DNA of 24,584 bases from JACKLD01 sp049297695 (GTDB lineage Bacteria > Pseudomonadota > Alphaproteobacteria > UBA2136 > UBA6156), in assembly GCA_049297695.1 (NCBI GenBank), contig JBAQUT010000001.1, positions 1 through 24,584 of the forward strand, read 5' to 3'. This document shows, piece by piece, positions 1 to 7,055 of the stretch; within the stretch, counting starts at the first letter, position 1; each line of letters starts with the position of its first letter. The notes under the pieces were generated by a model. That model did no database searches and had not been told where the DNA came from. It saw only the letters and a list, made by a program, of their open reading frames with translations. Made by a program: the position numbers and the translations under genes.

Positions 1-60
1 AGTTTGCCCAATGAACCGACGCCGGAACGGGCCGTAAAACCTACCTACGACGACCGTTAA
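1..60 (+). CDS. C-terminal tail of an upstream gene (partial)
   Basis: Frame 1 is open from the first base and ends at a TAA at 58-60, giving 19 residues that end PTYDDR. The peptide is hydrophilic and proline-rich and fits the disordered end of a longer protein. Nothing in it identifies a family. The stop lies 53 bases before lipA on the same strand, so the two could be co-transcribed, although a -10-like element lies between them. With so few codons the frame could be open by chance. Confidence 0.4.
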   Translation, partial: SLPNEPTPERAVKPTYDDR

Positions 61-89
61 CTTTTGCCCCTAACGGGCATGACAAGGCT

Positions 90-95
90 TATACT
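90..95 (+). promoter_or_regulatory. possible -10 element upstream of lipA
   Basis: TATACT at 90-95 matches the sigma70 -10 consensus at five of six positions and lies 18 bases before the lipA ATG. No convincing -35 stands at 16-18 bases; TTGCCC at 64-69 is 20 bases away. If used, it would give a leader of about 12 bases. This is a weak call. Confidence 0.25.
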
Positions 96-113
96 TTGGG
101 CTAGGTTGCGGAC

Positions 114-1331
114 ATGACCAAAATCCAGATTGTGTTGAGCGAAGATAGGGATGCCGTACGGGCCGAACTGGCGGCGGCGGGCATCACCACCGAAGGTGTT
201 GCTGAACTGAATTACGGGGATGTGCCCGATGTGGCGCCGCGGCCTGCGGCGTTGGCGGGGGTGGGGAGCAGTCATGCGGGGTATCGGGCACCGCCCAAGG
301 TGGACAGCGAAGGCACCAGCGAGCATGAGCCGAGTTATCGGGATAAAAAGCTGGAAGATTTGCGTGGGCGGCGGATGAGCGGGGTGGGGCGGGCAGACAA
401 GCCTGAGGGCGGGATTGAGCATGGTTCCGCCAAGCCGGATTGGTTGCGGGTGCGGGCGCCGACGAGCCCGAAATATTTCGATTTGGTGGGGAAGGTTCGG
501 GCCAAAGGGTTGGTCACCGTATGCGAAGAGGCGGCGTGCCCCAACATGGGGGATTGTTGGGCCAGCGGCCACCTGACCGTGATGATTTTGGGGGATACCT
601 GTACGCGGGGTTGTGCGTTTTGCAACATTAAAACCGGCAAACCCAACACCGTAAACCCCCACGAACCCGCAAACCTTGCGGCCATGGTGGGCGAGTTGGG
701 CATTAAGCACATGGTGCTGACCAGCGTGGACCGCGACGATTTGGCCGACAGCGGCAGCGAGCATTGGGCGGCGTGCATTTCGGCCATTAAGGCGGCGGCA
801 CCGAACACGACGATAGAGATTTTGACGCCGGATTTTCGGCGGAAAGAAGAGGCTATTGACCGTGTGACCGACGCCAAGCCCGACGTGTACAACCATAACC
901 TGGAAACCGTACCCCGCCTGTACCGTACGGTGCGGCCAGGGGCGCGATATTTTGGCAGTTTGCGCTTGTTGCAGCGGGTGAAGGAACGGGCCCACGAGAT
1001 TGGTTACCCCGTGTTCACCAAGAGTGGGTTGATGGTGGGGTTGGGTGAAACGCGGGACGAAGTGCTGCAAGTGATGGACGATTTGCGGGCGGCGGACGTG
1101 GACTTTTTGACCATCGGCCAATACCTGCGGCCCAGCCGCCAGCATTACCCGATTAAGGAGTATATTACCCCCGACCAGTTTTCCGACTACGAACGGCAGG
1201 CCAAGCTGAAGGGCTTCACCATGGTGGCCAGCGGGCCGCTGGTGCGTTCTTCCTTCCATGCGGATGCTTATTTTGAGGAGTTGCGGCAGACTGTTTTTAA
1301 TAAGGGTAGTGTGAGTGAAGGGAAGATATAG
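114..1331 (+). CDS. lipA: lipoyl synthase with long N-terminal extension
   Basis: Lipoyl synthase is a radical-SAM enzyme. It inserts two sulfurs into the octanoyl group on the E2 and H proteins, completing lipoate for pyruvate and 2-oxoglutarate dehydrogenases. The auxiliary-cluster cysteines C137, C142 and C148 (CEEAACPNMGDCW) and the radical-SAM cysteines C163, C167 and C170 (CTRGCAFC) are present. The C-terminal RSSFHAD motif at 378-384 supplies the serine ligand, so the enzyme should be active. The protein is 405 residues against roughly 300-330 for the family, and the extra length is an N-terminal region of about 80-100 residues. Its sequence is hydrophilic with no cysteines, signal peptide or obvious domain. 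The ATG at 114 has only a weak AGG upstream. A start at M88 (base 375) would give a near-normal length, but the upstream frame shows ordinary coding composition. The gene stop overlaps the ribosome binding site of the next gene. Confidence 0.95.
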   Translation: MTKIQIVLSEDRDAVRAELAAAGITTEGVAELNYGDVPDVAPRPAALAGVGSSHAGYRAPPKVDSEGTSEHEPSYRDKKLEDLRGRRMSGVGRADKPEGGIEHGSAKPDWLRVRAPTSPKYFDLVGKVRAKGLVTVCEEAACPNMGDCWASGHLTVMILGDTCTRGCAFCNIKTGKPNTVNPHEPANLAAMVGELGIKHMVLTSVDRDDLADSGSEHWAACISAIKAAAPNTTIEILTPDFRRKEEAIDRVTDAKPDVYNHNLETVPRLYRTVRPGARYFGSLRLLQRVKERAHEIGYPVFTKSGLMVGLGETRDEVLQVMDDLRAADVDFLTIGQYLRPSRQHYPIKEYITPDQFSDYERQAKLKGFTMVASGPLVRSSFHADAYFEELRQTVFNKGSVSEGKI

Positions 1332-1339
1332 GAGGGTAC

Positions 1340-1900
1340 ATGAAGACGTTTGATGAACGTAATGCTATAGAAGCAGGGGTTTATATGGCCCAAAAACTTT
1401 TTTCTGTATCTTCGATTGATTGTGTTGAGACAGCTCTTTCGGGTTTGGGATGGTCAGAAATGAGAGATAAAAACCCTTCCATCTCAAGAATATATATTTC
1501 AAACAATTTTCCAAGTTGTGTGTTTAAAGTACCCGCATGGAGAGATTTTGAATGCTATAACCAATTTGTTTTAGGTATAAAAGATTTACAGGGCGATGAT
1601 GCACAACATTTTCCAAGAATTTTTGCCCATAATCCAAAATTTGGTACTTTGTTGGAAAGAGGCTATATTTCAGAAATAGATAACGATATAGAAAGTTGGC
1701 GATACAAATTAAATGGTATGATTTTCGAAAGCATTCCAGATGTGTCGTTACTTAGTGTGGGAGAACAGAGTATGTATCGAGCTGCGATAATAATTTCACA
1801 AATTTTCCCCAGAGGGTCCCCAGAAATCAATATAAATGATGTTATACGGAAATATGATGGAACCCCGATGATTCTTGAAGCTTACTCTGGGAGATTCTAG
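1340..1900 (+). CDS. AT-rich orphan, weakly kinase-like
   Basis: This is a 186-residue protein with no signal peptide or membrane segment. A strong GGAGGG at 1331-1336, overlapping the lipA stop, fixes the ATG. The gene is markedly more AT-rich than lipA and the following glycosyltransferase, suggesting acquisition. Several short motifs resemble protein-kinase-like phage and bacterial proteins: VFKV at 61-64 (a possible N-lobe lysine), HFPRIFA at 90-96, LLERGYISE at 104-112, and a C-terminal NDVIRKYDGTPMILE at 166-180. The last recalls the asparagine and 'DGTPVI-DP' region of that fold, but the acid that normally follows is replaced by EAYS. If it is kinase-like it is short and probably inactive. 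The family is not certain; the gene is real by RBS and frame. Confidence 0.7.
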   Translation: MKTFDERNAIEAGVYMAQKLFSVSSIDCVETALSGLGWSEMRDKNPSISRIYISNNFPSCVFKVPAWRDFECYNQFVLGIKDLQGDDAQHFPRIFAHNPKFGTLLERGYISEIDNDIESWRYKLNGMIFESIPDVSLLSVGEQSMYRAAIIISQIFPRGSPEININDVIRKYDGTPMILEAYSGRF

Positions 1901-1907
1901 CTCCTCT

Positions 1908-2921
1908 ATGAACATCCTCCACATCATCTTCACCAACGAATTTGCCGGCAGCGAGCGGTATGCGTGCCAGTTGGCAAGCCTGCAGGCGGCTGCGGGGGAG
2001 AGGGTGTTTATATTGGTGCGGGGCTGGAACGAGGCGTATGTGGGGCGGATGGTGCGTGAGGCGGCGCCTGCCACGGTGGTAACGGTTCCGTGGTGGTGGC
2101 CCAGCGTGCTGGGGCACTGGGCGGTGCGGCGGGCGGTGGCGCGGTTGAAGCCCACCGTGGTTCACACTCATTTGGGGCGGGCCACCAAGGCGGTGGGGAA
2201 GGCGTTGGCGGTGATGGCGGGGCAGCCCAAGCATGTGGCCACGCTGCATTTGGAGTACCGAAAGGAGTACGCCGTGTGCGACGGGTTGATTTGCATTGCG
2301 GCATGGCAAAAAGCGGGCGTGAAAGCGGGGGGATATAAGGGCAAGGTGGCGGTGGTGTGGAATTGGGCGATGCCTCGGCCAGCGGGGGCGCCGGAAGTGC
2401 GTACGGGGTTTACGTTCCTTTCCGTGGGGCGGTTGGTGCCCAACAAGGGGATGGATGTGCTGATACGGGCGTTCCGGCAGGCGTTTGCCAAGGGCGAGGA
2501 GGCCAGTTTGGTGATTGCGGGCGACGGGCCGGAGCGGGCGGCGTTGGAGGCTTTGGCGGAAGGCGACCCGCGGATTACGGTGTTGGGCTATGTGGCGGAT
2601 GTGGGGGCGTTGTACCCCGCCGCCAAGGTTTATGTGAGTGCGGCGCGGTACGAGCCCTTTGGATTGACCATTTTGGAAGCCATGCAAGCGGGCTGCCGCT
2701 TGGTGTGCACCCGCACGCAAGGGCCTAGCGAGTTTTTAGCCGATTTTAGCCCTCATTGGGCGGAGATGGACGATGTGGCCAGTTTGGCCAAGGCGTTGAA
2801 GGCGGGTTACAAAGCCTCGGTTAACGGTCGGGTGGGGTGGGAGATGGAAGCTTTTTCGGCTCCTCGCGCGTTGGAGAAGATATTGCGGGCTTATAACAAC
2901 GTGGATCAAAATCGTCGGTAG
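1908..2921 (+). CDS. GT4-family glycosyltransferase
   Basis: This 337-residue GT-B glycosyltransferase would use a nucleotide sugar to build a surface glycan or lipopolysaccharide; donor and acceptor cannot be told. The N-terminal Rossmann half starts MNILHIIFTNEFAGSER, with a Gly loop at 14-15. The C-terminal half has VGRLVPNKGMDVLI at 173-186, AGDGPER at 204-210, and the GT4 E-x7-E motif as E249 and E257 (YEPFGLTILEA). The frame is open from an ATG at 1875, which would overlap the preceding gene. The start at 1908 is preferred because GT-B proteins begin directly with the first beta strand. There is no strong ribosome binding site. The 3' end overlaps a minus-strand gene by about 100 bases. 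GC content returns to that of the housekeeping genes. Confidence 0.88.
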   Translation: MNILHIIFTNEFAGSERYACQLASLQAAAGERVFILVRGWNEAYVGRMVREAAPATVVTVPWWWPSVLGHWAVRRAVARLKPTVVHTHLGRATKAVGKALAVMAGQPKHVATLHLEYRKEYAVCDGLICIAAWQKAGVKAGGYKGKVAVVWNWAMPRPAGAPEVRTGFTFLSVGRLVPNKGMDVLIRAFRQAFAKGEEASLVIAGDGPERAALEALAEGDPRITVLGYVADVGALYPAAKVYVSAARYEPFGLTILEAMQAGCRLVCTRTQGPSEFLADFSPHWAEMDDVASLAKALKAGYKASVNGRVGWEMEAFSAPRALEKILRAYNNVDQNRR

Positions 2922-3366
2922 GTTCGAGGGTTAAACGGCCACGGCGGTTTGGAATAGCAAGGTAATTTCGGACAGTATCTTCAGCTGCAAGGCGGCTGAA
3001 TTGGGGATGTTTTTCACAAACAAGACGTGTTAAATACTCAAACGTTGGGTCTAGTTCAAGTCCATAATCAGGTGTGGCATCTGGAGGAGTATCGGGTGGA
3101 AGCCAAAGGGTTGGCTCTCGTTCGGCGTATTTACGTTGTGTGAGTAAGGTGAGAGGTAGATTGATGGCGGCCATTAAAGCCGTTGCATTTTTTTTGCTAC
3201 GTTCGTTGTTCTCATGGCGTTCACGAAGGCTTCGGAACCATTTATATAAAACGGGGTTGTTTGAATATAAATTACTTAAATCCCCCTGATGTTCTTCAGC
3301 ATATTTGCGCAAGTCTTCAGCGTGTTCTTCTTGTGAGCGTCGGTTGGAAATACGTTGGTAAGCCAT
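2821..3366 (-). CDS. hypothetical protein, convergent with the glycosyltransferase
   Basis: A 181-residue reading from the ATG at 3364-3366 fills what would otherwise be a 550-base gap before alaS. The protein is charged and mostly helical in the first half (QEEHAEDLRKYAEEHQ near the start, then WFRSLRERHENNERSKKN), and acidic and proline-rich in the second (PPDTPPDATPDYG). It has no signal peptide, membrane segment or recognisable family. The frame is open further upstream to a Met at 3447, but that stretch is rich in aromatics and reads poorly. No clear ribosome binding site is visible at either start. The last 100 bases overlap the 3' end of the glycosyltransferase tail to tail. It may be another acquired orphan. 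Confidence 0.5.
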   Translation of the reverse strand: MAYQRISNRRSQEEHAEDLRKYAEEHQGDLSNLYSNNPVLYKWFRSLRERHENNERSKKNATALMAAINLPLTLLTQRKYAEREPTLWLPPDTPPDATPDYGLELDPTFEYLTRLVCEKHPQFSRLAAEDTVRNYLAIPNRRGRLTLEPTDDFDPRCYKPAISSPTREEPKKLPSPTPPDR

Positions 3367-3472
3367 AAAGCATACATTGTGAATCCAGTGCGATTTGTCA
3401 ACCTGTCGCTTGTAAAAAATTGCCCAAAAGGGTAAGTTGGCCGCCACAACCTAGGCTGAAGGAGATACCCCC

Positions 3473-6109
3473 ATGACCGCACCCCGCACCGGAACCGAGA
3501 TCCGCGCCAGCTTTTTGAAGCATTTTAAGGACAAAGGGCATACTATTTTGCCAAGCTCCAGCTTGGTGCCGGACAATGACCCCACGCTGATGTTCACCAA
3601 CAGCGGCATGGTGCAGTTTAAAAACAACTTTACGGGGGCGGATACCCGCCTGAAGCGCGCCGCCACCAGCCAGCGCTGCGTGCGGGCGGGAGGGAAGCAC
3701 AACGACCTTGAAAACGTGGGGCATACGGCCCGCCACCACACGTTTTTTGAGATGCTGGGGAACTTCAGCTTTGGGGATTATTTTAAGGAAGAGAGCATCA
3801 CCTGGGGCTGGGAATGGGTGACCAAAACCTTGAAGCTAGACCCCGCCCGCCTGTGCGTAACCGTGTACCACGACGACGACGAAGCCTTTGAGATTTGGAA
3901 TAAAAAAATTGGGGTGGCGAAGGACGATATTATCCGTATTGCCAGCAGCGCCAACTTTTGGACCATGGGCGACACCGGCCCTTGCGGCCCCTGCAGTGAG
4001 ATTTTTTACGACCTTGACCCCACGGGCAACAAGGTAGCGGGAGGCCGCCCCGGCACGCCGGAGGAAGACGGCGACCGCTGGATGGAAATTTGGAACCACG
4101 TGTTCACCCAGTTTGACCTTCAAAAAGACGGCAGCAAGGTACCCTTGAAAGCCAAAAACATTGATACCGGCGCTGGGCTGGAGCGCGTGATGTGCGCCGT
4201 GCAAGGGGTGTACAGCAACTACGATACGGATGTGTTTCAGGGGTTGATTCAGCCTGCCGCTAAGCTGGTGGGTGTGGAGTACGGCAAAGCCCGCGAGAGC
4301 GATGTGAGCCTCCGCGTGATTGCCGACCACCTGCGGGCCATGACGTTTTTGATGATTGACGGCGTGATGCCCAGCAACGAAGGCCGCGGCTATGTGTTGC
4401 GCCGCATTATGCGCCGCGCCATGCGGCACGGGTTTTTGCTGGGGATGGACAAGCCGTTTATTCACAGTTTGGTGCCAAGCCTTGTGCATCAAATGGGCGA
4501 AGCCTACCCCGAACTGGGCCGTGGTGCCAGCATGGCCATGGATGTGATCAAAATGGAAGAAGTACGTTTTGGCCGCACGCTGAAGCAAGGTTTGGGCTTG
4601 CTGGACGATGCCACCAAGAGCCTAACCACCGGTGCCAAGCTGGATGGCGCTGTGGCGTTTAAGCTGTATGATACTTTTGGTTTCCCGCTGGATTTGACGG
4701 CCGATGCCCTGAAAGCCAAAGGGTTGGATGTGGACCAAGCCGGCTTTGATACCGCCATGGCCGAGCAAAAAGCCCGCGCCCGCGCCAGCCACAAAGGCAG
4801 TGGCGACAGCAAACTGAGCGACGTGTGGTTTGATGTGCAAGACAAAACCGGAACCACCGAATTTTTGGGCTACACCGTAACCGCGGCCGAGGCTGTGGTG
4901 AGCGCATTGGTGAGTGATAACAAACAAGTGGAAAGTATTGCGAAAGGCCAGAAAGGCTTTGTGGTGGTTCCTCAAACCCCGTTTTATGCCGAAAGCGGCG
5001 GTCAGGTGGGGGATACGGGCATGCTGATTGGTAATGGCGTGACCGCCCGCGTGACCGACACCCAGAAGGTGCTGGATGGCGTGGTGATTCATGCCGTGGA
5101 GGTGCTGGAAGGCACGTTGAAGATTGGCACGCCGTTGGAGCTGAAGGTGGACGGCCGCCGCCGTGCGGCCATTGCCCGCAACCACACCGCCACGCACCTG
5201 CTGTTTGCGGGCTTGCGCGAGGTGTTGGGCAGCCACGTGGTGCAGCGGGGGAGCCGTCAGGACGATATGCTGACGCGGTTTGACATTAGCCACCCCAAAG
5301 CCGTATCCGCCGACGAACTGGCCAAGGTGGAACTGTACGTGAACGAGCGTATTTGGGCCAACCTGCCCGTGGTAACCCGCCTGCTGGCCAAAGAAGATGC
5401 CGTGCAAAGCGGCGCCACCGCCCAGTTTGGGGAAAAATATGGCGACGAAGTGCGCGTGGTATACGTGGGCAACCCGGACAGTGCCACCCTTGTGACTTCT
5501 GACCTGTGCGGGGGCACGCACGTGGGGCAAACGGGGGATATCGGGTTGTTCCGCATTGTGGGCGAGGGCAGTGTGGCGGCGGGTATCCGCCGTGTGGAAG
5601 GCGTAACGCACACCGTGGCGCTGGAAAGCTTCAAGCACGACGCCACCTTGATTAAAGAAGCCGCCGCGCACCTGAAAGTGAAGCCGGAAGGGGTGTTGGA
5701 ACGGATTGTGGACCTACAAGCCAAAGGCAAGCAGGCAGCCAAAGCGGCCAGCCCCCCGCTGGATGTGGCGGCGCTGGCGGCCAAGGTGGAAACCGTGGGT
5801 GGGGTGCCCGCCCTGCTGGCCGATGTGGGGGCTGCCGAGGGCGAGCAACTGCGTGTGGCCGTGGAAGGCTTGAAAAGCAAGCTGGGCAGCGCCGTGGTGC
5901 TGTTGGTGGGTACCCATGAGGGCAAGGTAAGCCTAGTGGCGGGTGTGACCAAAGATTTGACGGGCAAGGTTCAGGCCGGCCCCTTGGTGAACGCCGCCGC
6001 CGCCGTGCTGGGTGGCAAGGGCGGTGGTAAGCCCGAGCTGGCCATGGCGGGCGGGCAGGGGGGTGATGTGGGGGCGGCTTTGGCAGCAGCGCGGAAGATG
6101 CTGGGGTGA
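3473..6109 (+). CDS. alaS: alanine-tRNA ligase
   Basis: This enzyme charges tRNA-Ala in the cytoplasm and hydrolyses mischarged Ser- and Gly-tRNA-Ala. It is full length at 878 residues (E. coli 876). The order is the class II catalytic core with the family-typical IRASFLKHFKDKGH start and FTNSGMVQFK, the tRNA-recognition region, the editing domain, and the C-Ala domain. The editing-site zinc ligands are visible as H571 and H575 (HTATH) and C679 and H683 (CGGTH). The C-Ala glycine signature GGKGGGKPELAMAGG is near the end. AAGGAG at 3460-3465 fits the ATG at 3473. The start follows about 100 bases of AT-rich leader containing TTGTCA at 3395-3400, a possible -35, without a clear -10. It is most likely its own transcription unit. 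Confidence 0.98.
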   Translation: MTAPRTGTEIRASFLKHFKDKGHTILPSSSLVPDNDPTLMFTNSGMVQFKNNFTGADTRLKRAATSQRCVRAGGKHNDLENVGHTARHHTFFEMLGNFSFGDYFKEESITWGWEWVTKTLKLDPARLCVTVYHDDDEAFEIWNKKIGVAKDDIIRIASSANFWTMGDTGPCGPCSEIFYDLDPTGNKVAGGRPGTPEEDGDRWMEIWNHVFTQFDLQKDGSKVPLKAKNIDTGAGLERVMCAVQGVYSNYDTDVFQGLIQPAAKLVGVEYGKARESDVSLRVIADHLRAMTFLMIDGVMPSNEGRGYVLRRIMRRAMRHGFLLGMDKPFIHSLVPSLVHQMGEAYPELGRGASMAMDVIKMEEVRFGRTLKQGLGLLDDATKSLTTGAKLDGAVAFKLYDTFGFPLDLTADALKAKGLDVDQAGFDTAMAEQKARARASHKGSGDSKLSDVWFDVQDKTGTTEFLGYTVTAAEAVVSALVSDNKQVESIAKGQKGFVVVPQTPFYAESGGQVGDTGMLIGNGVTARVTDTQKVLDGVVIHAVEVLEGTLKIGTPLELKVDGRRRAAIARNHTATHLLFAGLREVLGSHVVQRGSRQDDMLTRFDISHPKAVSADELAKVELYVNERIWANLPVVTRLLAKEDAVQSGATAQFGEKYGDEVRVVYVGNPDSATLVTSDLCGGTHVGQTGDIGLFRIVGEGSVAAGIRRVEGVTHTVALESFKHDATLIKEAAAHLKVKPEGVLERIVDLQAKGKQAAKAASPPLDVAALAAKVETVGGVPALLADVGAAEGEQLRVAVEGLKSKLGSAVVLLVGTHEGKVSLVAGVTKDLTGKVQAGPLVNAAAAVLGGKGGGKPELAMAGGQGGDVGAALAAARKMLG

Positions 6110-6111
6110 CG

Positions 6112-6138
6112 CTTTAGAGCCTAGCTTCAGGCTCAAAG
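6112..6138. terminator. hairpin between alaS and the convergent gene
   Basis: GAGCCT (6117-6122) and AGGCTC (6129-6134) form a perfect 6-bp stem, extended by CTTT/AAAG around a bulged A. It sits just after the alaS stop and across the stop of the convergent minus-strand gene, where a shared bidirectional terminator would be expected. There is no strong T run on either strand, so termination is inferred from position and stem only. Confidence 0.35.
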
Positions 6139-6671
6139 GCATCCAAAGGGGATGGTGTCCCTGTAGGCTTGCGCCATGCCAGCAGGGCTTCGCGGGCTTC
6201 GTTTTGCAGTGTGTTACGAACTTCCAAGGGGTATTCCATGGCGTGGTACAGGTGGCGTTGGGGAGATAAACCCGAAATATCCACCAGCGTGGGGCCGCTG
6301 AGGGTGGCCCAAGGGTAAACATCCAGCACATAGCGGGTGAGGTAGGTTGTGTCACGTACTTCCAACCAGCTGTGAGAGTAGCCGGGTGGGTAGGCTTTAT
6401 TTTTCATAGGTAAGCCATAATGGCCATCCACCACGCACCAGGGGAGTTGGAGTTGGCGCGTCCACACCGCGGCGCGGGCCAGGGCGTGGCATGTCCATAC
6501 GGGTTCGTCTTTATATCCAAGCCCAGCATAATCTTTGTCAACACTGGCGGGTTGGAAGGTGGGCTCGGGTAACGCATTGAAAAAACGAACGACCGTATGA
6601 AAGTCATCCATGGCTTTGTGGGTAAATGCTAAGTTGTGAGGGCAGGAATGGGAAAGGGAGAGGGGTTTCAT
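6114..6671 (-). CDS. transglutaminase-like Cys-His-Asp protein
   Basis: This 185-residue protein is not firmly recognised. It shows the spacing of a transglutaminase-like or papain-like catalytic triad: C61 in WTCHALARAA at the start of a helix, H100 in YSHSWLEV, and D117 in YVLDVYPW. In transglutaminase-core proteins the same order (Cys helix, His strand, then Asp strand reading 'lDp') is seen. It could be a cytoplasmic peptidase or amidase; no signal peptide is evident. A Met at residue 21 is an alternative start, and neither has a clear ribosome binding site. A second orphan with the same triad order lies at 14319-14813; the two show little similarity outside the triad region. The gene is convergent with alaS and diverges from the small gene at 6766. 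Confidence 0.6.
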   Translation of the reverse strand: MKPLSLSHSCPHNLAFTHKAMDDFHTVVRFFNALPEPTFQPASVDKDYAGLGYKDEPVWTCHALARAAVWTRQLQLPWCVVDGHYGLPMKNKAYPPGYSHSWLEVRDTTYLTRYVLDVYPWATLSGPTLVDISGLSPQRHLYHAMEYPLEVRNTLQNEAREALLAWRKPTGTPSPLDAFEPEARL

Positions 6672-6700
6672 GGTGGATATATGGGGTGGGAAGAATTTTC

Positions 6701-6729
6701 TTCAAGTGGGGTTGCTAAGATTGTATATT
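6701..6729 (+). promoter_or_regulatory. candidate promoter of the 69-residue gene
   Basis: TTCAAG (6701-6706) and TATATT (6724-6729) are separated by 17 bases; the -10 matches consensus at five of six positions and the -35 is weak. The 15-base inverted repeat GTATA-N5-TATAC (6723-6737) overlaps the -10 and could be an operator. The octamer TATACGTA at 6733-6740 recurs between the promoter boxes of the Nudix-PP2C gene. Confidence 0.45.
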
Positions 6730-6765
6730 AAGTATACGTAAAACGCTTTGAAAAGGAGCGTTGGT

Positions 6766-6975
6766 ATGAAGATCGTTGAGAATGTTGTTCGGTTAGGAAC
6801 AACCAGTTTGAAAGATGCCGCACGGATTATGAAGAATAATCCTGCTTTGCAAGAGCGTTTGGCGGATGGTGCATGGAAGCAGTTTATGGCCAACATTCAA
6901 TCTATGAAGCTTGAGGATGCTCCTTCAGACACGGATATTTCGGAGCAATACGACATGTGCATCAACGGCGGTTGA
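6766..6975 (+). CDS. 69-residue small protein ending in Cys-Ile-Asn-Gly-Gly
   Basis: AAGGAG at 6753-6758 places the start at the ATG at 6766; an in-frame TTG at 6748 lies before the ribosome binding site and is rejected. The first ~50 residues form a charged amphipathic helix (LKDAARIMKNNPALQERLADGAWKQF is split by one Pro). Next comes an acidic stretch, EDAPSDTDISEQYD, and the end is MCINGG. There is one cysteine, no signal peptide and no membrane segment. A helical leader followed by a short acidic tail with Cys and terminal Gly-Gly is reminiscent of precursors of modified peptides. No modification enzyme or transporter is nearby, so that is only a possibility. A strong RBS and a plausible promoter support expression. 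Confidence 0.7.
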   Translation: MKIVENVVRLGTTSLKDAARIMKNNPALQERLADGAWKQFMANIQSMKLEDAPSDTDISEQYDMCINGG

Positions 6976-6988
6976 TTGGCTGCCCTGC

Positions 6989-7020
6989 CACACCCGCCCC
7001 GCCATAAGCGGGGTTGTGTG
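6989..7020 (+). terminator. probable terminator after the small gene
   Basis: CCCCGC (6997-7002) and GCGGGG (7008-7013) form a GC-rich stem around CATAA. Outer CACAC (6989-6993) and GTGTG (7016-7020) can pair across a small internal loop. The following sequence is GT-rich rather than a true T run. It lies directly between the small gene and the exported protein. Confidence 0.45.
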
Positions 7021-7055
7021 TTGGTGGGGAAGGTGTGGGCGGGTAGCATGGCGGC

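Noticed and set aside
57..1259. 400-codon open frame antisense to lipA
   Set aside because: LipA motifs are complete on the other strand. The antisense product is rich in His, Pro and Arg, as expected from the complement of GC-rich codons.
1875..1907. Upstream start for the glycosyltransferase
   Set aside because: It would overlap the preceding gene and add 11 residues before the first beta strand where the family normally begins.
4622..5671. 349-codon open frame antisense to alaS
   Set aside because: AlaS editing-domain motifs occupy this stretch; the His/Gly/Ala-rich translation is a codon-bias artefact.
6748..6765. TTG start for the 69-residue small protein
   Set aside because: It lies upstream of the AAGGAG site that serves the ATG at 6766.
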